From Basfia succiniciproducens (GTDB lineage: Bacteria; Pseudomonadota; Gammaproteobacteria; Enterobacterales; Pasteurellaceae): a DNA stretch of 64,000 nt. Positions 37,042 through 45,774 of this stretch are shown here, in pieces (position 1 is the stretch's first letter; each line of letters starts with the position of its first letter). The stretch is from assembly GCF_011455875.1 (NCBI RefSeq), contig NZ_CP015031.1, forward strand, positions 1,531,405-1,595,404. The letters run 5' to 3'. The position numbers and the translations under genes were made by a program. The notes beneath the pieces are model-generated. The model was given only the letters and a program-made list of their open reading frames with translations. It had not been told where the DNA came from and searched no databases.

Positions 37042-37887
37042 ATGTTGAGTTATCGTCATAGTTTTCATGCCGGCAATCATGCGGATGTGGTTAAACATAT
37101 CGTAGAAATGCTGATTATTGAAAATTTAACCCAAAAAGAAAAAGGATTTTATTATTTAGACACCCATTCCGGTGTAGGTCGTTATCGATTATTCAGCCAA
37201 GAGTCGGAAAAAACCGCTGAATTTGAGGAAGGTATCGCACGTTTATGGCAACGGGACGACTTACCGGAAGAAGTACAACGTTATGTAGATCTGATAAAAA
37301 AACTCAACTACGGCGGCAAAGAACTGCGTTATTATGCGGGCTCTCCGTTGATCGCCGCACAAATGCTGCGCCCGCAAGACCGTGGATTATTAGTGGAGCT
37401 GCACCCAACGGACTTCCCTTTATTGCGTAATAATTTTAAAGAATTCAAAAACATCATTGTAAAACGGGATGACGGTTTCCAACAGGTAAAAGCCACCTTG
37501 CCGCCCAAAGAACGACGCGGCTTAGTCTTAATGGATCCGCCTTATGAAATGAAAGAAGATTACGACTTAGTGGTCAACGCGATTGTTGAAGGATATAAAC
37601 GCTTCGCCACCGGCATTTATGCCGTTTGGTATCCGGTAGTACTGCGCCAACAAAGCAAACGCATTGTTAAAGGATTAGAAGCCAGCGGAATCCGTAAAAT
37701 CCTGCAAATCGAACTGGCGGTTCGCCCGGATTCGGATCAACGGGGTATGACCGCAAGCGGCATGATTGTAATTAACCCGCCATGGCAATTGGAAGCGCAA
37801 ATGAAGAAAATTCTGCCATATCTAACCAATGTATTAGTACCCGAAGGCACCGGCAGCTGGAGCGTTAACTGGATCGTACCCGAATAA
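37042..37887 (+). CDS. rlmJ: 23S rRNA (adenine-2030-N6)-methyltransferase
   Basis: Methylates A2030 of 23S rRNA with AdoMet. 281 residues. Opens MLSYRHSFHAGNHADVVKHI, has the AdoMet region YLDTHSGVGRY, and the catalytic LMDPPYEMKEDY near residue 164. Full-length match to RlmJ (YhiR). From memory it also neighbours ponA/mrcA in Haemophilus, and E. coli mutants in this gene have been linked to use of DNA as food, but the rRNA role is established. Confidence 0.95.
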   Translation: MLSYRHSFHAGNHADVVKHIVEMLIIENLTQKEKGFYYLDTHSGVGRYRLFSQESEKTAEFEEGIARLWQRDDLPEEVQRYVDLIKKLNYGGKELRYYAGSPLIAAQMLRPQDRGLLVELHPTDFPLLRNNFKEFKNIIVKRDDGFQQVKATLPPKERRGLVLMDPPYEMKEDYDLVVNAIVEGYKRFATGIYAVWYPVVLRQQSKRIVKGLEASGIRKILQIELAVRPDSDQRGMTASGMIVINPPWQLEAQMKKILPYLTNVLVPEGTGSWSVNWIVPE

Positions 37888-37897
37888 AAATCCTAAA

Positions 37898-37931
37898 AAA
37901 ATGACCGCAGTTTTAAAACTGCGGTCATTTT
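37898..37931. terminator. Bidirectional terminator after rlmJ
   Basis: Perfect 17-bp palindrome, arms AAAATGACCGCAGTTTT and its complement with no spare loop bases. The core CGCAGTT resembles, but is not, the uptake signal. Nearly the same sequence occurs at 44025. Confidence 0.85.
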
Positions 37932-38018
37932 TCAATGAAATTTAAATCAACTTATAGCAACACATCTCAATTAAATAGAGCGAATTGTTCGTTAAATTTG
38001 CTCTATTTCCCTTTGAGA

Positions 38019-39371
38019 CTAGGCAAACATCCACATTAAAGTAACAATAAGAAATGCTAGTGAGCCATAAATAGTTGAAAGAATTGACCAGGTTCGTAAC
38101 CCTTGGGTGATGGTTATACCAAAGAATTTAGTCCATACCCAGAACAAGCTGTCATTAACATGAGACAAAGTCATTGAGCCGGCGCCAATTGCCGCTGTTA
38201 CCAATGCGGTTTGTATATCCGAATAGCCTGCGGATGTAACGGCCGGTGCCAGAATGGTCGCCGTTGTAATAACAGCGACAGTCGCGGAACCTTGTGCCGC
38301 CCGCAGCATTGCAGCAAGAATAAAGGATAAGGCCAGGATTGGCAGACCTGTGCTTGATAACACATCGGCAAGAGCGTTGCCTACACCGCTTTCATTCAAG
38401 ACTTTACCAAACATACCGCCGGCACCGGTAATTAAGATAATTCCCGCAATCGGCGCTAATGCCGAGTTAAGAATTTCTTCAAGCTGTTCTTTTCTCCAAC
38501 CGCGACGGATACCTAAAATATATGAAGATACGCATACGGCAAGCAATAATGCAAACGGAGATGCGCCCACCATACTGAAGAATTCGCGAACAATGCTTTC
38601 TTTAGGTAAGACTGTTGCACTAACAGTGCCGGACATAATTAATAGAAGCGGAAAAACAATCATCGCTAATACGGTTGCAAATTTTGGTAAACCGTCAACA
38701 TTTTTGGATACCTGTTTTTGATATTCAAGTAAATCGCTTGAAGCGGGAATGGCGACAAAATTATTTTTTGTGAATAACGGAATAAAAGTCTGACCGATTA
38801 ATACGGCGGGAAGTGCGGCAATAAAACCTAATCCCAGTACTAAACCTATATCCGCATTTAAAACTTGTGCCCCCGCAACCACGCCAGGATGAGGCGGCAT
38901 TAATACGTGAACGGTTAACATAGATAAACCGATTGGTAACGCATAAACCAACATATTACCGCCGATGCGACGGGCTACACTGAAAATAATTGGAATTAAA
39001 ACGATAAAGCCCACGTCGACGAATACCGGAATACCGAAGATAAATCCGGTCATGGCTAAGGCAAAGGGCGCACGTTTTTCACCGAACTTATCCAATAACC
39101 AACCGGCTAAAACATCCGCACCGTTGGATTTTTCAATAATCTTACCCAACATCGCACCAAGACCGACGATTAAAGCCACGCTACCAAGCGTTCCGCCCAT
39201 ACCGCTAATTAACGTAGGTACAACCTTCCCCATAGGGATCCCTGAAGAAAGTGCAACCGCAATACTTACTAAACTTAAAGCTACAAAGGGATGAACTTTG
39301 CCTTTAATCATAATTAAAAGCAAAGCAATAACACTGACTATGCCAATTAAAATAAGCATTTCATTAGACAT
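38019..39371 (-). CDS. GntP-family acid-sugar permease
   Basis: Inner-membrane symporter of the gluconate permease family, 450 residues from the ATG at 39371, with 12-14 hydrophobic segments and the family blocks FALAMTGFIFGIPVFVDVGF and LRAAQGSATVAVITT. It is the last gene of the leftward ltnD-otnK-otnC-otnI run, so the cargo is probably L-threonate or a related four-carbon acid sugar rather than gluconate. The 109-base gap from otnI may hold an internal processing site. Confidence 0.88.
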   Translation of the reverse strand: MSNEMLILIGIVSVIALLLIMIKGKVHPFVALSLVSIAVALSSGIPMGKVVPTLISGMGGTLGSVALIVGLGAMLGKIIEKSNGADVLAGWLLDKFGEKRAPFALAMTGFIFGIPVFVDVGFIVLIPIIFSVARRIGGNMLVYALPIGLSMLTVHVLMPPHPGVVAGAQVLNADIGLVLGLGFIAALPAVLIGQTFIPLFTKNNFVAIPASSDLLEYQKQVSKNVDGLPKFATVLAMIVFPLLLIMSGTVSATVLPKESIVREFFSMVGASPFALLLAVCVSSYILGIRRGWRKEQLEEILNSALAPIAGIILITGAGGMFGKVLNESGVGNALADVLSSTGLPILALSFILAAMLRAAQGSATVAVITTATILAPAVTSAGYSDIQTALVTAAIGAGSMTLSHVNDSLFWVWTKFFGITITQGLRTWSILSTIYGSLAFLIVTLMWMFA

Positions 39372-39480
39372 ATAATACTCCTGGTATAAAAGAGCCAATA
39401 AAATAGCGGCTATCTTTAAAGACAACTAAAAAATATCTAAAAAAACAACCGCTCTCTTTTTTATTTAAATCTATTTAAAT

Positions 39481-40257
39481 TTATTTGTATTTTTCAAACC
39501 AGGCTAAACCGGCTGTAGTTTCGGTTCGCGGTTTATATTCGCATCCTACATAACCGTCATAGCCGATAGCATCAAGCTTATCAAAGATATATTGATAGTT
39601 GATTTCTCCTTCATCGGGTTCGTGACGATCCGGGACGGATGCGATTTGAATATGTTTCATCACAGGCGCCACCCGATCGGTTAAACGCGCAAGATTGCCT
39701 TCCACATTTTGAGCGTGGTAATAATCAAGCTGTAGGAACACATTGTCCCGATTGACCAGCTCAATAATTTCTAGGGCGTCGTCCTGGGTTTTCATTAGAT
39801 AATTTTCTTTTACTTGCGGGCTTAACGCTTCCAGTACAATATTGATATTATGCGGTTTAAATTTTTCCGAGGCATAACGCAAATTATCAATAAAAGTCTG
39901 TTTGTATTTGGCGCGGCTCTGACCCGGCGGGACAACGCCGCCCATAATTAATACGGTCGGACATTGCAATACCAAGGCATATTCCAAAGCCAAATCAATA
40001 TGTTGATGGCTTTCGGCTTCTCTGCCGGGAATGGCGGACACACCCCATTCGCCGGCAGCAATATCGCCGGGTAATGAGTTAAACAGAATTTGTTTTAAAC
40101 CGTATTGATCCAGTTTGGCTTTAATCTGTTCGGCCGGATAATCATAAGGCCAAAGAAATTCAATATATTTAAATCCCGCTTTAGCCGCCGCTTCAAAACG
40201 ATCTAAAAAAGGTACCTCGTTAAACATCATGGTTAAGTTTGCTGCAAATTTAGGCAT
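39481..40257 (-). CDS. otnI: 2-oxo-tetronate isomerase (hydroxypyruvate isomerase-like)
   Basis: Converts 2-oxo-tetronate to 3-oxo-tetronate in acid-sugar breakdown. 258 residues, a xylose-isomerase-like TIM barrel of the Hyi family: MPKFAANLTMMFNEVPFLDR at the N-terminus, IVLEALSPQV mid-way, and HIQIASVPDRHEPDEGEINY near the C-terminus, with acidic metal ligands. The paralogue Hyi isomerises hydroxypyruvate; the flanking otnC and otnK favour OtnI. The start at 40257 lies one base after the otnC stop. Confidence 0.88.
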   Translation of the reverse strand: MPKFAANLTMMFNEVPFLDRFEAAAKAGFKYIEFLWPYDYPAEQIKAKLDQYGLKQILFNSLPGDIAAGEWGVSAIPGREAESHQHIDLALEYALVLQCPTVLIMGGVVPPGQSRAKYKQTFIDNLRYASEKFKPHNINIVLEALSPQVKENYLMKTQDDALEIIELVNRDNVFLQLDYYHAQNVEGNLARLTDRVAPVMKHIQIASVPDRHEPDEGEINYQYIFDKLDAIGYDGYVGCEYKPRTETTAGLAWFEKYK

Positions 40258-40258
40258 T

Positions 40259-40891
40259 TTATTTTCCTCTGTTTTCAAGATCTTTCACTTCATCATCAGT
40301 GAGATAACGGATTTTTTGTCCTTGCAAGGTAAAGAAGAGTTTTGCCGTTTCCTCCAACTCCTCCGTATTATCAGATGCATCCAATAAATCGGCACCGGTT
40401 ACTACGACACCATGGTTGGCAAGCAGAAAGGCCTTACCGCTCAATGCTCTTTCGCTTAGTTCACGGGCAATTTCGGGAGAACCCGGACGATAGTAAGGAA
40501 TTACCTGCATTTTACCCACCCGCATGACGTAATATGGCGTGAAAGCCTTCATGGCGTTAGTGGGATCCAATCCCTGCAAGCAAGATAAGGCGGTCAGGTA
40601 AGTACAGTGTAAATGGACAATCGCATTACATTTCGGATTTTTGCGATACATTTCCAGATGGAAAACCGATTCTTTGGAAGGTTTATCGCCTTCCAATACA
40701 TTACCGTCCATATCCAAAACGGATAAGCGTTCTACTTTCAATCGTCCTAATGACGAGCCGGTCGGTGTCACTAATACGCGGTTTTCATCCAGACGAACGG
40801 ACAAATTGCCCGCACCGCCAACAGAATAGCCCCGCTCATAGAAAGAACGACCAAGCTGTACCATAAGTTCTTTTTGTTCTAAATCCGTCAT
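40259..40891 (-). CDS. otnC: 3-oxo-tetronate 4-phosphate decarboxylase (class II aldolase fold)
   Basis: Last step of the pathway, releasing CO2 and giving dihydroxyacetone phosphate. 210 residues of the class II aldolase/adducin family: GGAGNLSVRL near residue 26 (phosphate site), NAIVHLHCTYLTAL with the zinc-binding HxH near 90, and LLANHGVVVTG with the third His. The function within this broad family comes from the operon: it overlaps otnK by 4 bases. Confidence 0.88.
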   Translation of the reverse strand: MTDLEQKELMVQLGRSFYERGYSVGGAGNLSVRLDENRVLVTPTGSSLGRLKVERLSVLDMDGNVLEGDKPSKESVFHLEMYRKNPKCNAIVHLHCTYLTALSCLQGLDPTNAMKAFTPYYVMRVGKMQVIPYYRPGSPEIARELSERALSGKAFLLANHGVVVTGADLLDASDNTEELEETAKLFFTLQGQKIRYLTDDEVKDLENRGK

Positions 40892-42132
40892 AACAACATT
40901 CCTTGCGCATATTCAAAAAAGTCTTCTTTACCGAAATTACCTGATTTCAAGGCCAGCGAGATATTTTCATCCAATGCTTTTAACCAAGGTACCCCCGGAG
41001 CGATTTGTTTACCGATATGGAATCCGGTAAAACCTAATTGCTGAACCACAATGCTTGATGTTTCCCCGCCGGCAGTAATAAAGTTAACCACTCCCGCTTC
41101 GTTTTTTAAGCGTTGGGCTAATTTCGCAAAGGTATTTTCAATGGCATGACTTGCTTTATCGCCGCCAAATTTAGCCTGAATTTCATGCAGTTGTTCCGGA
41201 GGAACCGTTGCATACACCATCGGAGCTAAAGGTTCGTCTAAGTATTTCACCACTTCGCGATAAAGTTCATCGGCGTAATTTGCATTGGTTAATGCGGATT
41301 CAACATCAAGATAAATACTTGCGGCTTTCGCTTTATAAGCGTTAACCTGTTTGTTTGTCATGACAGAACAGGAACCGGATAACACTACGGTTTTTCCTTT
41401 AGCGGGAATAAATGCATTAACCCCTTTCTGGCCGCCGCTTAAACGTGCCGCCATATAGGCGCCTAATCCCGAACCGCCGGTTACCAGTTTCAAATCGGCT
41501 ACCGCTTCGGCGAGTACGGCCAATTGCGCATTATCAACCGCATCAACCACGGCATAACGATAACCTTGCGCTTTTAATTCGACAAAACGTTCTTTTACCC
41601 GTGCGGCACCTTGAATAACATCCGAGTAGGCGACTAAACCGGTTTTTCCTTTAGATTGCGCATCCATTAAGCGCATTAAATTGGCGTCTTTCATGGGGGT
41701 AATCGGGTGGTTACGCATACCGGATTCGCTTAGCAAAATATCGCCGACAAATAAATAACCGTTAAAAATAGTACGGCCGTTAACCGGTAATGCTGGCGTA
41801 ATCACCGTAAAATCATCATTTAACGCATCTAATAGGGCATCCGTTACAGGACCGATATTGCCTTTTTCCGTACTGTCAAAGGTAGAACAATATTTAAAAT
41901 AATATTGGCTGCAACCATTCGCTTTGAGCCAGTTAAAGGCATTCAGCGATTGTTCAATCGCTTCATTTACGGGATTTGAACGTGATTTTAAGCTGATAAC
42001 CACGGCATCCACTTTATCCGCCAAAGGCGCTTTCGGCACACCGTTCATTTGTACGCAGCTTAAGCCGTTTTCCACCAAAAAGCTGGCAATATCACTTGCA
42101 CCGGTGAAATCGTCCGCAATAACACCTAACAT
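40888..42132 (-). CDS. otnK: 3-oxo-tetronate kinase (DUF1537 family)
   Basis: ATP-dependent kinase that makes 3-oxo-tetronate 4-phosphate. 414 residues. N-terminal domain MLGVIADDFTGASDIASFLV binds the sugar acid. The C-terminal domain has VLSGSCSVMTNKQV and the nucleotide loop TAGGETSSIVVQQLG. The family, once DUF1537, was assigned to four-carbon acid sugar catabolism in published work that used Haemophilus and other bacteria. Starts one base after ltnD stops; overlaps otnC. Confidence 0.92.
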   Translation of the reverse strand: MLGVIADDFTGASDIASFLVENGLSCVQMNGVPKAPLADKVDAVVISLKSRSNPVNEAIEQSLNAFNWLKANGCSQYYFKYCSTFDSTEKGNIGPVTDALLDALNDDFTVITPALPVNGRTIFNGYLFVGDILLSESGMRNHPITPMKDANLMRLMDAQSKGKTGLVAYSDVIQGAARVKERFVELKAQGYRYAVVDAVDNAQLAVLAEAVADLKLVTGGSGLGAYMAARLSGGQKGVNAFIPAKGKTVVLSGSCSVMTNKQVNAYKAKAASIYLDVESALTNANYADELYREVVKYLDEPLAPMVYATVPPEQLHEIQAKFGGDKASHAIENTFAKLAQRLKNEAGVVNFITAGGETSSIVVQQLGFTGFHIGKQIAPGVPWLKALDENISLALKSGNFGKEDFFEYAQGMLL

Positions 42133-42133
42133 A

Positions 42134-43033
42134 TCAGTTGCCTCCTTTTTTGGGTAACTCTATACCGCTAAAGATTTTAATTACCGCGCTGTCGTCTTCC
42201 TTACCGAAACCGGCATTGCTTGCCTCGGTAAACATTGAATATGCGGTACTTGCCAAATGAAGCGGAAAGTGGAGAGATTTAGCGGTATCATTCACCAAAC
42301 CTAAGTCTTTTACGAAAATATCCACCATAGATAACGGCGTATAGTCACCGTCAACCACGTGTTTCATGCGGTTTTCAAACATCCAGGAATTACCTGCCGC
42401 ATTGGTCACCACATCGTACATAACGTCTAACGGAATCCCCGCTTTTGAGGCTAACGCCATGGCTTCCGCACCCGCCGCAATATGTACGCCCGCCAATAAT
42501 TGGTGTACGATTTTCACTGTTGCGCCTAAACCGATAGCTTCACCGATGTTATATACTTTGCTTGCCGTCGCATCTAAAACGGGTTGTAATTTATCAAACG
42601 CTTCTTTTGAACCTGAAGCCATAACGGTCATTTCACCTTTCATTGCTTTCGCGGCACCACCGGAAACCGGCGCATCTAACATAATCAAACCTAATTCTGT
42701 TAATTTTTGTGAAATTGCTTGTGCGTCAGCGGCGGCCATTGTGGAAGAAATCATTACTGCCGTACCCGGTTTTAGTTTTTTCGCAATGCCGGTTTCGCCA
42801 AATAATGCGGCATTGGCTTGGGCTGCATTGACCACTAAGACGACAACCGCATCCAAGTCTTTAGCAAAAGCATCGCCGTTGGTGGCCACATCTTTTGCCC
42901 CGGCCGCTTTTAATTTCTCTAATGCCGCCGGATTTAAATCAATACCGTAGGTTTCTAACCCCGCATTCACACATGACACGGCAGCACCCATGCCCATTGA
43001 ACCAAGACCGATCACAGCAACTGAATAACTCAT
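42134..43033 (-). CDS. ltnD: L-threonate dehydrogenase (beta-hydroxyacid dehydrogenase family)
   Basis: First step, NAD-dependent oxidation of L-threonate to 2-oxo-tetronate. 299 residues. Rossmann motif VAVIGLGSMGMGAAVSCVNAG at the N-terminus, substrate motif LDAPVSGGAAKAMKGEM near 120, and catalytic Lys in VKIVHQLLAG near 170. Start ATG 43033 with AAGGAG ahead. A closely related enzyme (D-erythronate) could have the same context, so the exact stereoisomer is inferred. First gene of the operon. Confidence 0.88.
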   Translation of the reverse strand: MSYSVAVIGLGSMGMGAAVSCVNAGLETYGIDLNPAALEKLKAAGAKDVATNGDAFAKDLDAVVVLVVNAAQANAALFGETGIAKKLKPGTAVMISSTMAAADAQAISQKLTELGLIMLDAPVSGGAAKAMKGEMTVMASGSKEAFDKLQPVLDATASKVYNIGEAIGLGATVKIVHQLLAGVHIAAGAEAMALASKAGIPLDVMYDVVTNAAGNSWMFENRMKHVVDGDYTPLSMVDIFVKDLGLVNDTAKSLHFPLHLASTAYSMFTEASNAGFGKEDDSAVIKIFSGIELPKKGGN

Positions 43034-43076
43034 AATATTTCTCCTTATTGTGGATGAATGTTGTTTTACGGTTCGC

Positions 43077-43082
43077 ATTATG
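43077..43082 (-). promoter_or_regulatory. Probable -10 of the ltnD operon (CATAAT)
   Basis: The minus strand reads GGGCATAATGCG. It sets the start near 43070, so the CRP site at 43104-43119 is centred at about -41.5, as in class II CRP promoters. Confidence 0.55.
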
Positions 43083-43103
43083 CCCTTTTAAAAAATAAAA
43101 AAC

Positions 43104-43119
43104 TGAGACAAAGATCACA
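43104..43119. promoter_or_regulatory. CRP site of the ltnD-otn operon
   Basis: TGAGA-CAAAGA-TCACA, one mismatch from TGTGA-N6-TCACA. Its position relative to the predicted -10 supports direct activation by cAMP-CRP. Confidence 0.65.
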
Positions 43120-43157
43120 AAAATTAACAAATAAAGTTAAATTGTGTGAATATTTGT

Positions 43158-43194
43158 TTTTATTGGTATCAAGCTGACAAATTGACCAATAAAA
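43158..43194. promoter_or_regulatory. Candidate operator for the DeoR-type regulator
   Basis: Perfect 10-bp inverted repeat TTTTATTGGT (43158-43167) and ACCAATAAAA (43185-43194) with a 17-base spacer, between the two divergent transcripts. Binding by the adjacent regulator is inference. Confidence 0.45.
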
Positions 43195-43238
43195 GTTAGA
43201 ATAAACCATTAAACTTAGTAGTGTGAAAGGATTGAGTA

Positions 43239-43997
43239 GTGATTCCAGCCGAACGACAAAAAATGTTACTAAACCTTATTAGCCAGCAAGATATAGTCAG
43301 TATCAGCCAGCTGGTGGAAACCTTAGGTGTTTCCCATATGACCGTTCGCCGAGATATTCAAAAACTAGAAGAAGAAGGCAAAGTGGTTTCGGTTTCCGGT
43401 GGAGTAAAAATGTTAGAACATTTATCCATCGAGCCGACACATAACGATAAATCATTGCTTTCACCTTCCCAGAAGAGCCAGATAGGAATTAAAGCCTCCG
43501 AAATAATTCCTGAAAAAACAACAATCTACCTTGACGCAGGTACAACAACCTTAGAGATTGCGCACCATATTGTTGACCGTGAAGATCTATTAGTCATTAC
43601 CAATGATTTTGTGATCGCTAATTTTTTAATGAAGGCGGGAAAATGTGAATTAATCCATACCGGCGGTTCGGTAAATAAATCAAACTATTCTTCCGTCGGA
43701 GAACTTGCCGCTCAGTTTTTACGCCAAATTTCTATTGATATCGCATTTATTTCCACATCTTCCTGGAATTTAAAAGGCTTGACCACACCTGATGAAAATA
43801 AATTACCGGTCAAAAGAGCTATTTTACAATCCAGTAATAAGCGCATTTTAGTTTCGGATTCGTCAAAATACGGTAAAGTCGCAACCTTCCAGATTTGCCC
43901 GCTGTCCGAATTTGATGTGATTATTTGTGATTCTGATTTATTGGAAAATGCCAAAGATGCAATTAATGAAATGAGAATAGAATTATTGCTCGTATAA
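43239..43997 (+). CDS. DeoR/GlpR-type transcriptional regulator of acid-sugar genes
   Basis: 252 residues. N-terminal winged helix with the DeoR signature QQDIVSISQLVETLGVSHMT followed by VRRDIQKLEEEGKVVSVSGG, then a sugar-phosphate-binding domain with IYLDAGTTTLEIAHHI and VSDSSKYGKVATF. Starts with GTG at 43239; AAGG lies 8 bases before it. It diverges from ltnD, so it most likely represses that operon until a pathway phosphate ester binds. The effector is not known from sequence. Confidence 0.9.
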   Translation: MIPAERQKMLLNLISQQDIVSISQLVETLGVSHMTVRRDIQKLEEEGKVVSVSGGVKMLEHLSIEPTHNDKSLLSPSQKSQIGIKASEIIPEKTTIYLDAGTTTLEIAHHIVDREDLLVITNDFVIANFLMKAGKCELIHTGGSVNKSNYSSVGELAAQFLRQISIDIAFISTSSWNLKGLTTPDENKLPVKRAILQSSNKRILVSDSSKYGKVATFQICPLSEFDVIICDSDLLENAKDAINEMRIELLLV

Positions 43998-44024
43998 AGT
44001 TTATTTATTTCGCAAAAATCCTAA

Positions 44025-44060
44025 AAAAATGACCGCAGTTTTAAAAGTGCGGTCATTTTT
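44025..44060. terminator. Terminator between the DeoR-type regulator and aspA
   Basis: 13-bp stem AAAAATGACCGCA / TGCGGTCATTTTT with inner TTTTAAAA; close to the sequence at 37898. T runs on both strands suit the convergent genes. Confidence 0.85.
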
Positions 44061-44078
44061 TCTAAAGTTTTGGATAAA

Positions 44079-45497
44079 CTATTTACTTAACTTCGCTTTG
44101 TAAGTCGGATTCATTAAGTTTTCAACAGAAAGAATATCGTCTAATTCCGCTTCTGTGAGTAACCCTTTTTCCAATACTACATCGCGTACGCTACGGCCGG
44201 TTTGCGCGCAGATTTTACCGACGATGTCGCCATTATGGTGACCGATGAACGGGTTCAGATAAGTTACGATACCGATTGAATTCAACACGTAGTTTTCACA
44301 AATTTCTTTGTTTACGGTAATTCCGTCGATACATTTATCACGTAAATTCACACAGGCATTAGCTAAAATGTCGATAGATTCGAACATAGCCTGACCAATT
44401 ACCGGTTCCATTACGTTCAATTGCAATTGACCGGCTTCCGCAGCGAAAGTAACGGTTGTGTCGTTACCTATTACTTTAAAGCAAACCTGATTCACTACCT
44501 CCGGCACAACAGGGTTAACTTTTGCCGGCATGATTGAAGAACCGGCTTGTAATTCAGGTAAGTTAATTTCATTTAAACCGGCGCGCGGACCTGATGAAAG
44601 TAAACGCAGGTCATTACAAATTTTTGAAAGTTTTACCGCAGTACGTTTTAATGCGCCGTGAACCATAACATAAGAACCGCAGTCTGATGTCGCTTCGATT
44701 AAGTTTGACGCTTTAACGCAAGGTAAACCTGTCACTTCGGCAAGGCGTTTCACCGCTAATTCGGAATATCCCGCAGGCGTATTCAAGCCGGTACCGATAG
44801 CCGTCGCACCTAGATTCACTTCTAAAAGTAAATCCGCCGCATGTTTTAAGTTACGTACTTCTTCTTCCAATAGTACGGCAAATGCTTTAAATTCTTGCCC
44901 CACTGTCATTGGCACCGCATCCTGTAATTGAGTACGACCCATTTTCAGAATATTGGCAAATTCTTTCGCTTTGTTATCAAAGCCGTCGTGTAAATATTGG
45001 ATCTTATCCATTAATTTTAAAATGCTGTTATAAACGGCAATGCGGAACCCTGTCGGATAAGCATCATTAGTTGATTGGCTGGCATTAACGTGATCCATCG
45101 GGTTAATCACATTGTATTCGCCTTTTTGATGACCGATTTTTTCTAATGCCAGATTCGCCACCACTTCATTGGTATTCATGTTTACGGAAGTACCTGCACC
45201 GCCTTGATATACGTCTGAAGGGAATTGATCTAAACATTTCCCGGTAGTTAAAATTTCGTCGCAAGCCGCTACGATTGCTTTGGCAATATCCGCAGGAATA
45301 GCGCCTAGTTCGCCGTTGGCAAGAGCAGTTGCTTTTTTAACCATTACCATGCCTTTTACAAATTCAGGCACATCAGAAATAGTTACTTTAGAAATATTAA
45401 AGTTTTCTACCGCTCTTAATGTATGAATTCCCCAATAAGCATCGGCGGGCACTTCACGTTCACCGAGTAAATCTACTTCTTTTCTTGTCGCTGCCAT
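44079..45497 (-). CDS. aspA: Aspartate ammonia-lyase
   Basis: Converts L-aspartate to fumarate and ammonia, feeding fumarate respiration and succinate production under anaerobiosis. 472 residues. Fumarase/aspartase signature [20 protein letters not shown] near residue 320, with the [11 protein letters not shown] and STNDA segments earlier (about 140). The start [20 protein letters not shown] lies after a GGAGAAC site. The upstream FNR/CRP-type site predicts induction without oxygen. Confidence 0.97.
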   Translation of the reverse strand: MAATRKEVDLLGEREVPADAYWGIHTLRAVENFNISKVTISDVPEFVKGMVMVKKATALANGELGAIPADIAKAIVAACDEILTTGKCLDQFPSDVYQGGAGTSVNMNTNEVVANLALEKIGHQKGEYNVINPMDHVNASQSTNDAYPTGFRIAVYNSILKLMDKIQYLHDGFDNKAKEFANILKMGRTQLQDAVPMTVGQEFKAFAVLLEEEVRNLKHAADLLLEVNLGATAIGTGLNTPAGYSELAVKRLAEVTGLPCVKASNLIEATSDCGSYVMVHGALKRTAVKLSKICNDLRLLSSGPRAGLNEINLPELQAGSSIMPAKVNPVVPEVVNQVCFKVIGNDTTVTFAAEAGQLQLNVMEPVIGQAMFESIDILANACVNLRDKCIDGITVNKEICENYVLNSIGIVTYLNPFIGHHNGDIVGKICAQTGRSVRDVVLEKGLLTEAELDDILSVENLMNPTYKAKLSK

Positions 45498-45536
45498 GTT
45501 GTTCTCCTTAGATATGACGCTCTTTAATTGGTTGCT

Positions 45537-45542
45537 ATTATA
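45537..45542 (-). promoter_or_regulatory. -10 of the aspA promoter (TATAAT)
   Basis: Perfect TATAAT on the minus strand, start near 45530. No -35 match, as expected when an activator binds at -41.5. Confidence 0.65.
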
Positions 45543-45563
45543 GTAACTCTTATGGCGTAATAA

Positions 45564-45579
45564 TGTGATCTACATCAAA
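45564..45579. promoter_or_regulatory. Overlapping FNR- and CRP-type site upstream of aspA
   Basis: GTGAT-CTAC-ATCAA (45565-45578) differs from the FNR consensus TTGAT-N4-ATCAA at one base; in the CRP register TGTGA-N6-TCAAA differs at one base. The centre is 41.5-42 bases from the predicted start. Confidence 0.7.
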
Positions 45580-45774
45580 TTTAAAAAGTCCGTCACCGAC
45601 ATAAAAATAATGTTATTCATTACTTTTTTTAGGGCAAATAAAATAGCTATTTTCTTCAAATAACTATTTTTAAATTGATAAAACCAATCAAACCAATCAT
45701 TTTATCCGCTTTGCTTTCTTTTTATTTTTTAGGCAAAATAGAACCAATCTCAACGGGAAAATAGGACAACAAAC

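Noticed and set aside
38254-39294. Plus-strand frames opposite the GntP-type permease
   Set aside because: Antisense shadows of a membrane protein gene; no ribosome sites and no domain.
42366-42950. Long plus-strand open frame of 194 codons opposite ltnD
   Set aside because: It mirrors the codon pattern of ltnD, lacks recognisable motifs, and ltnD is certain by its Rossmann and catalytic motifs.
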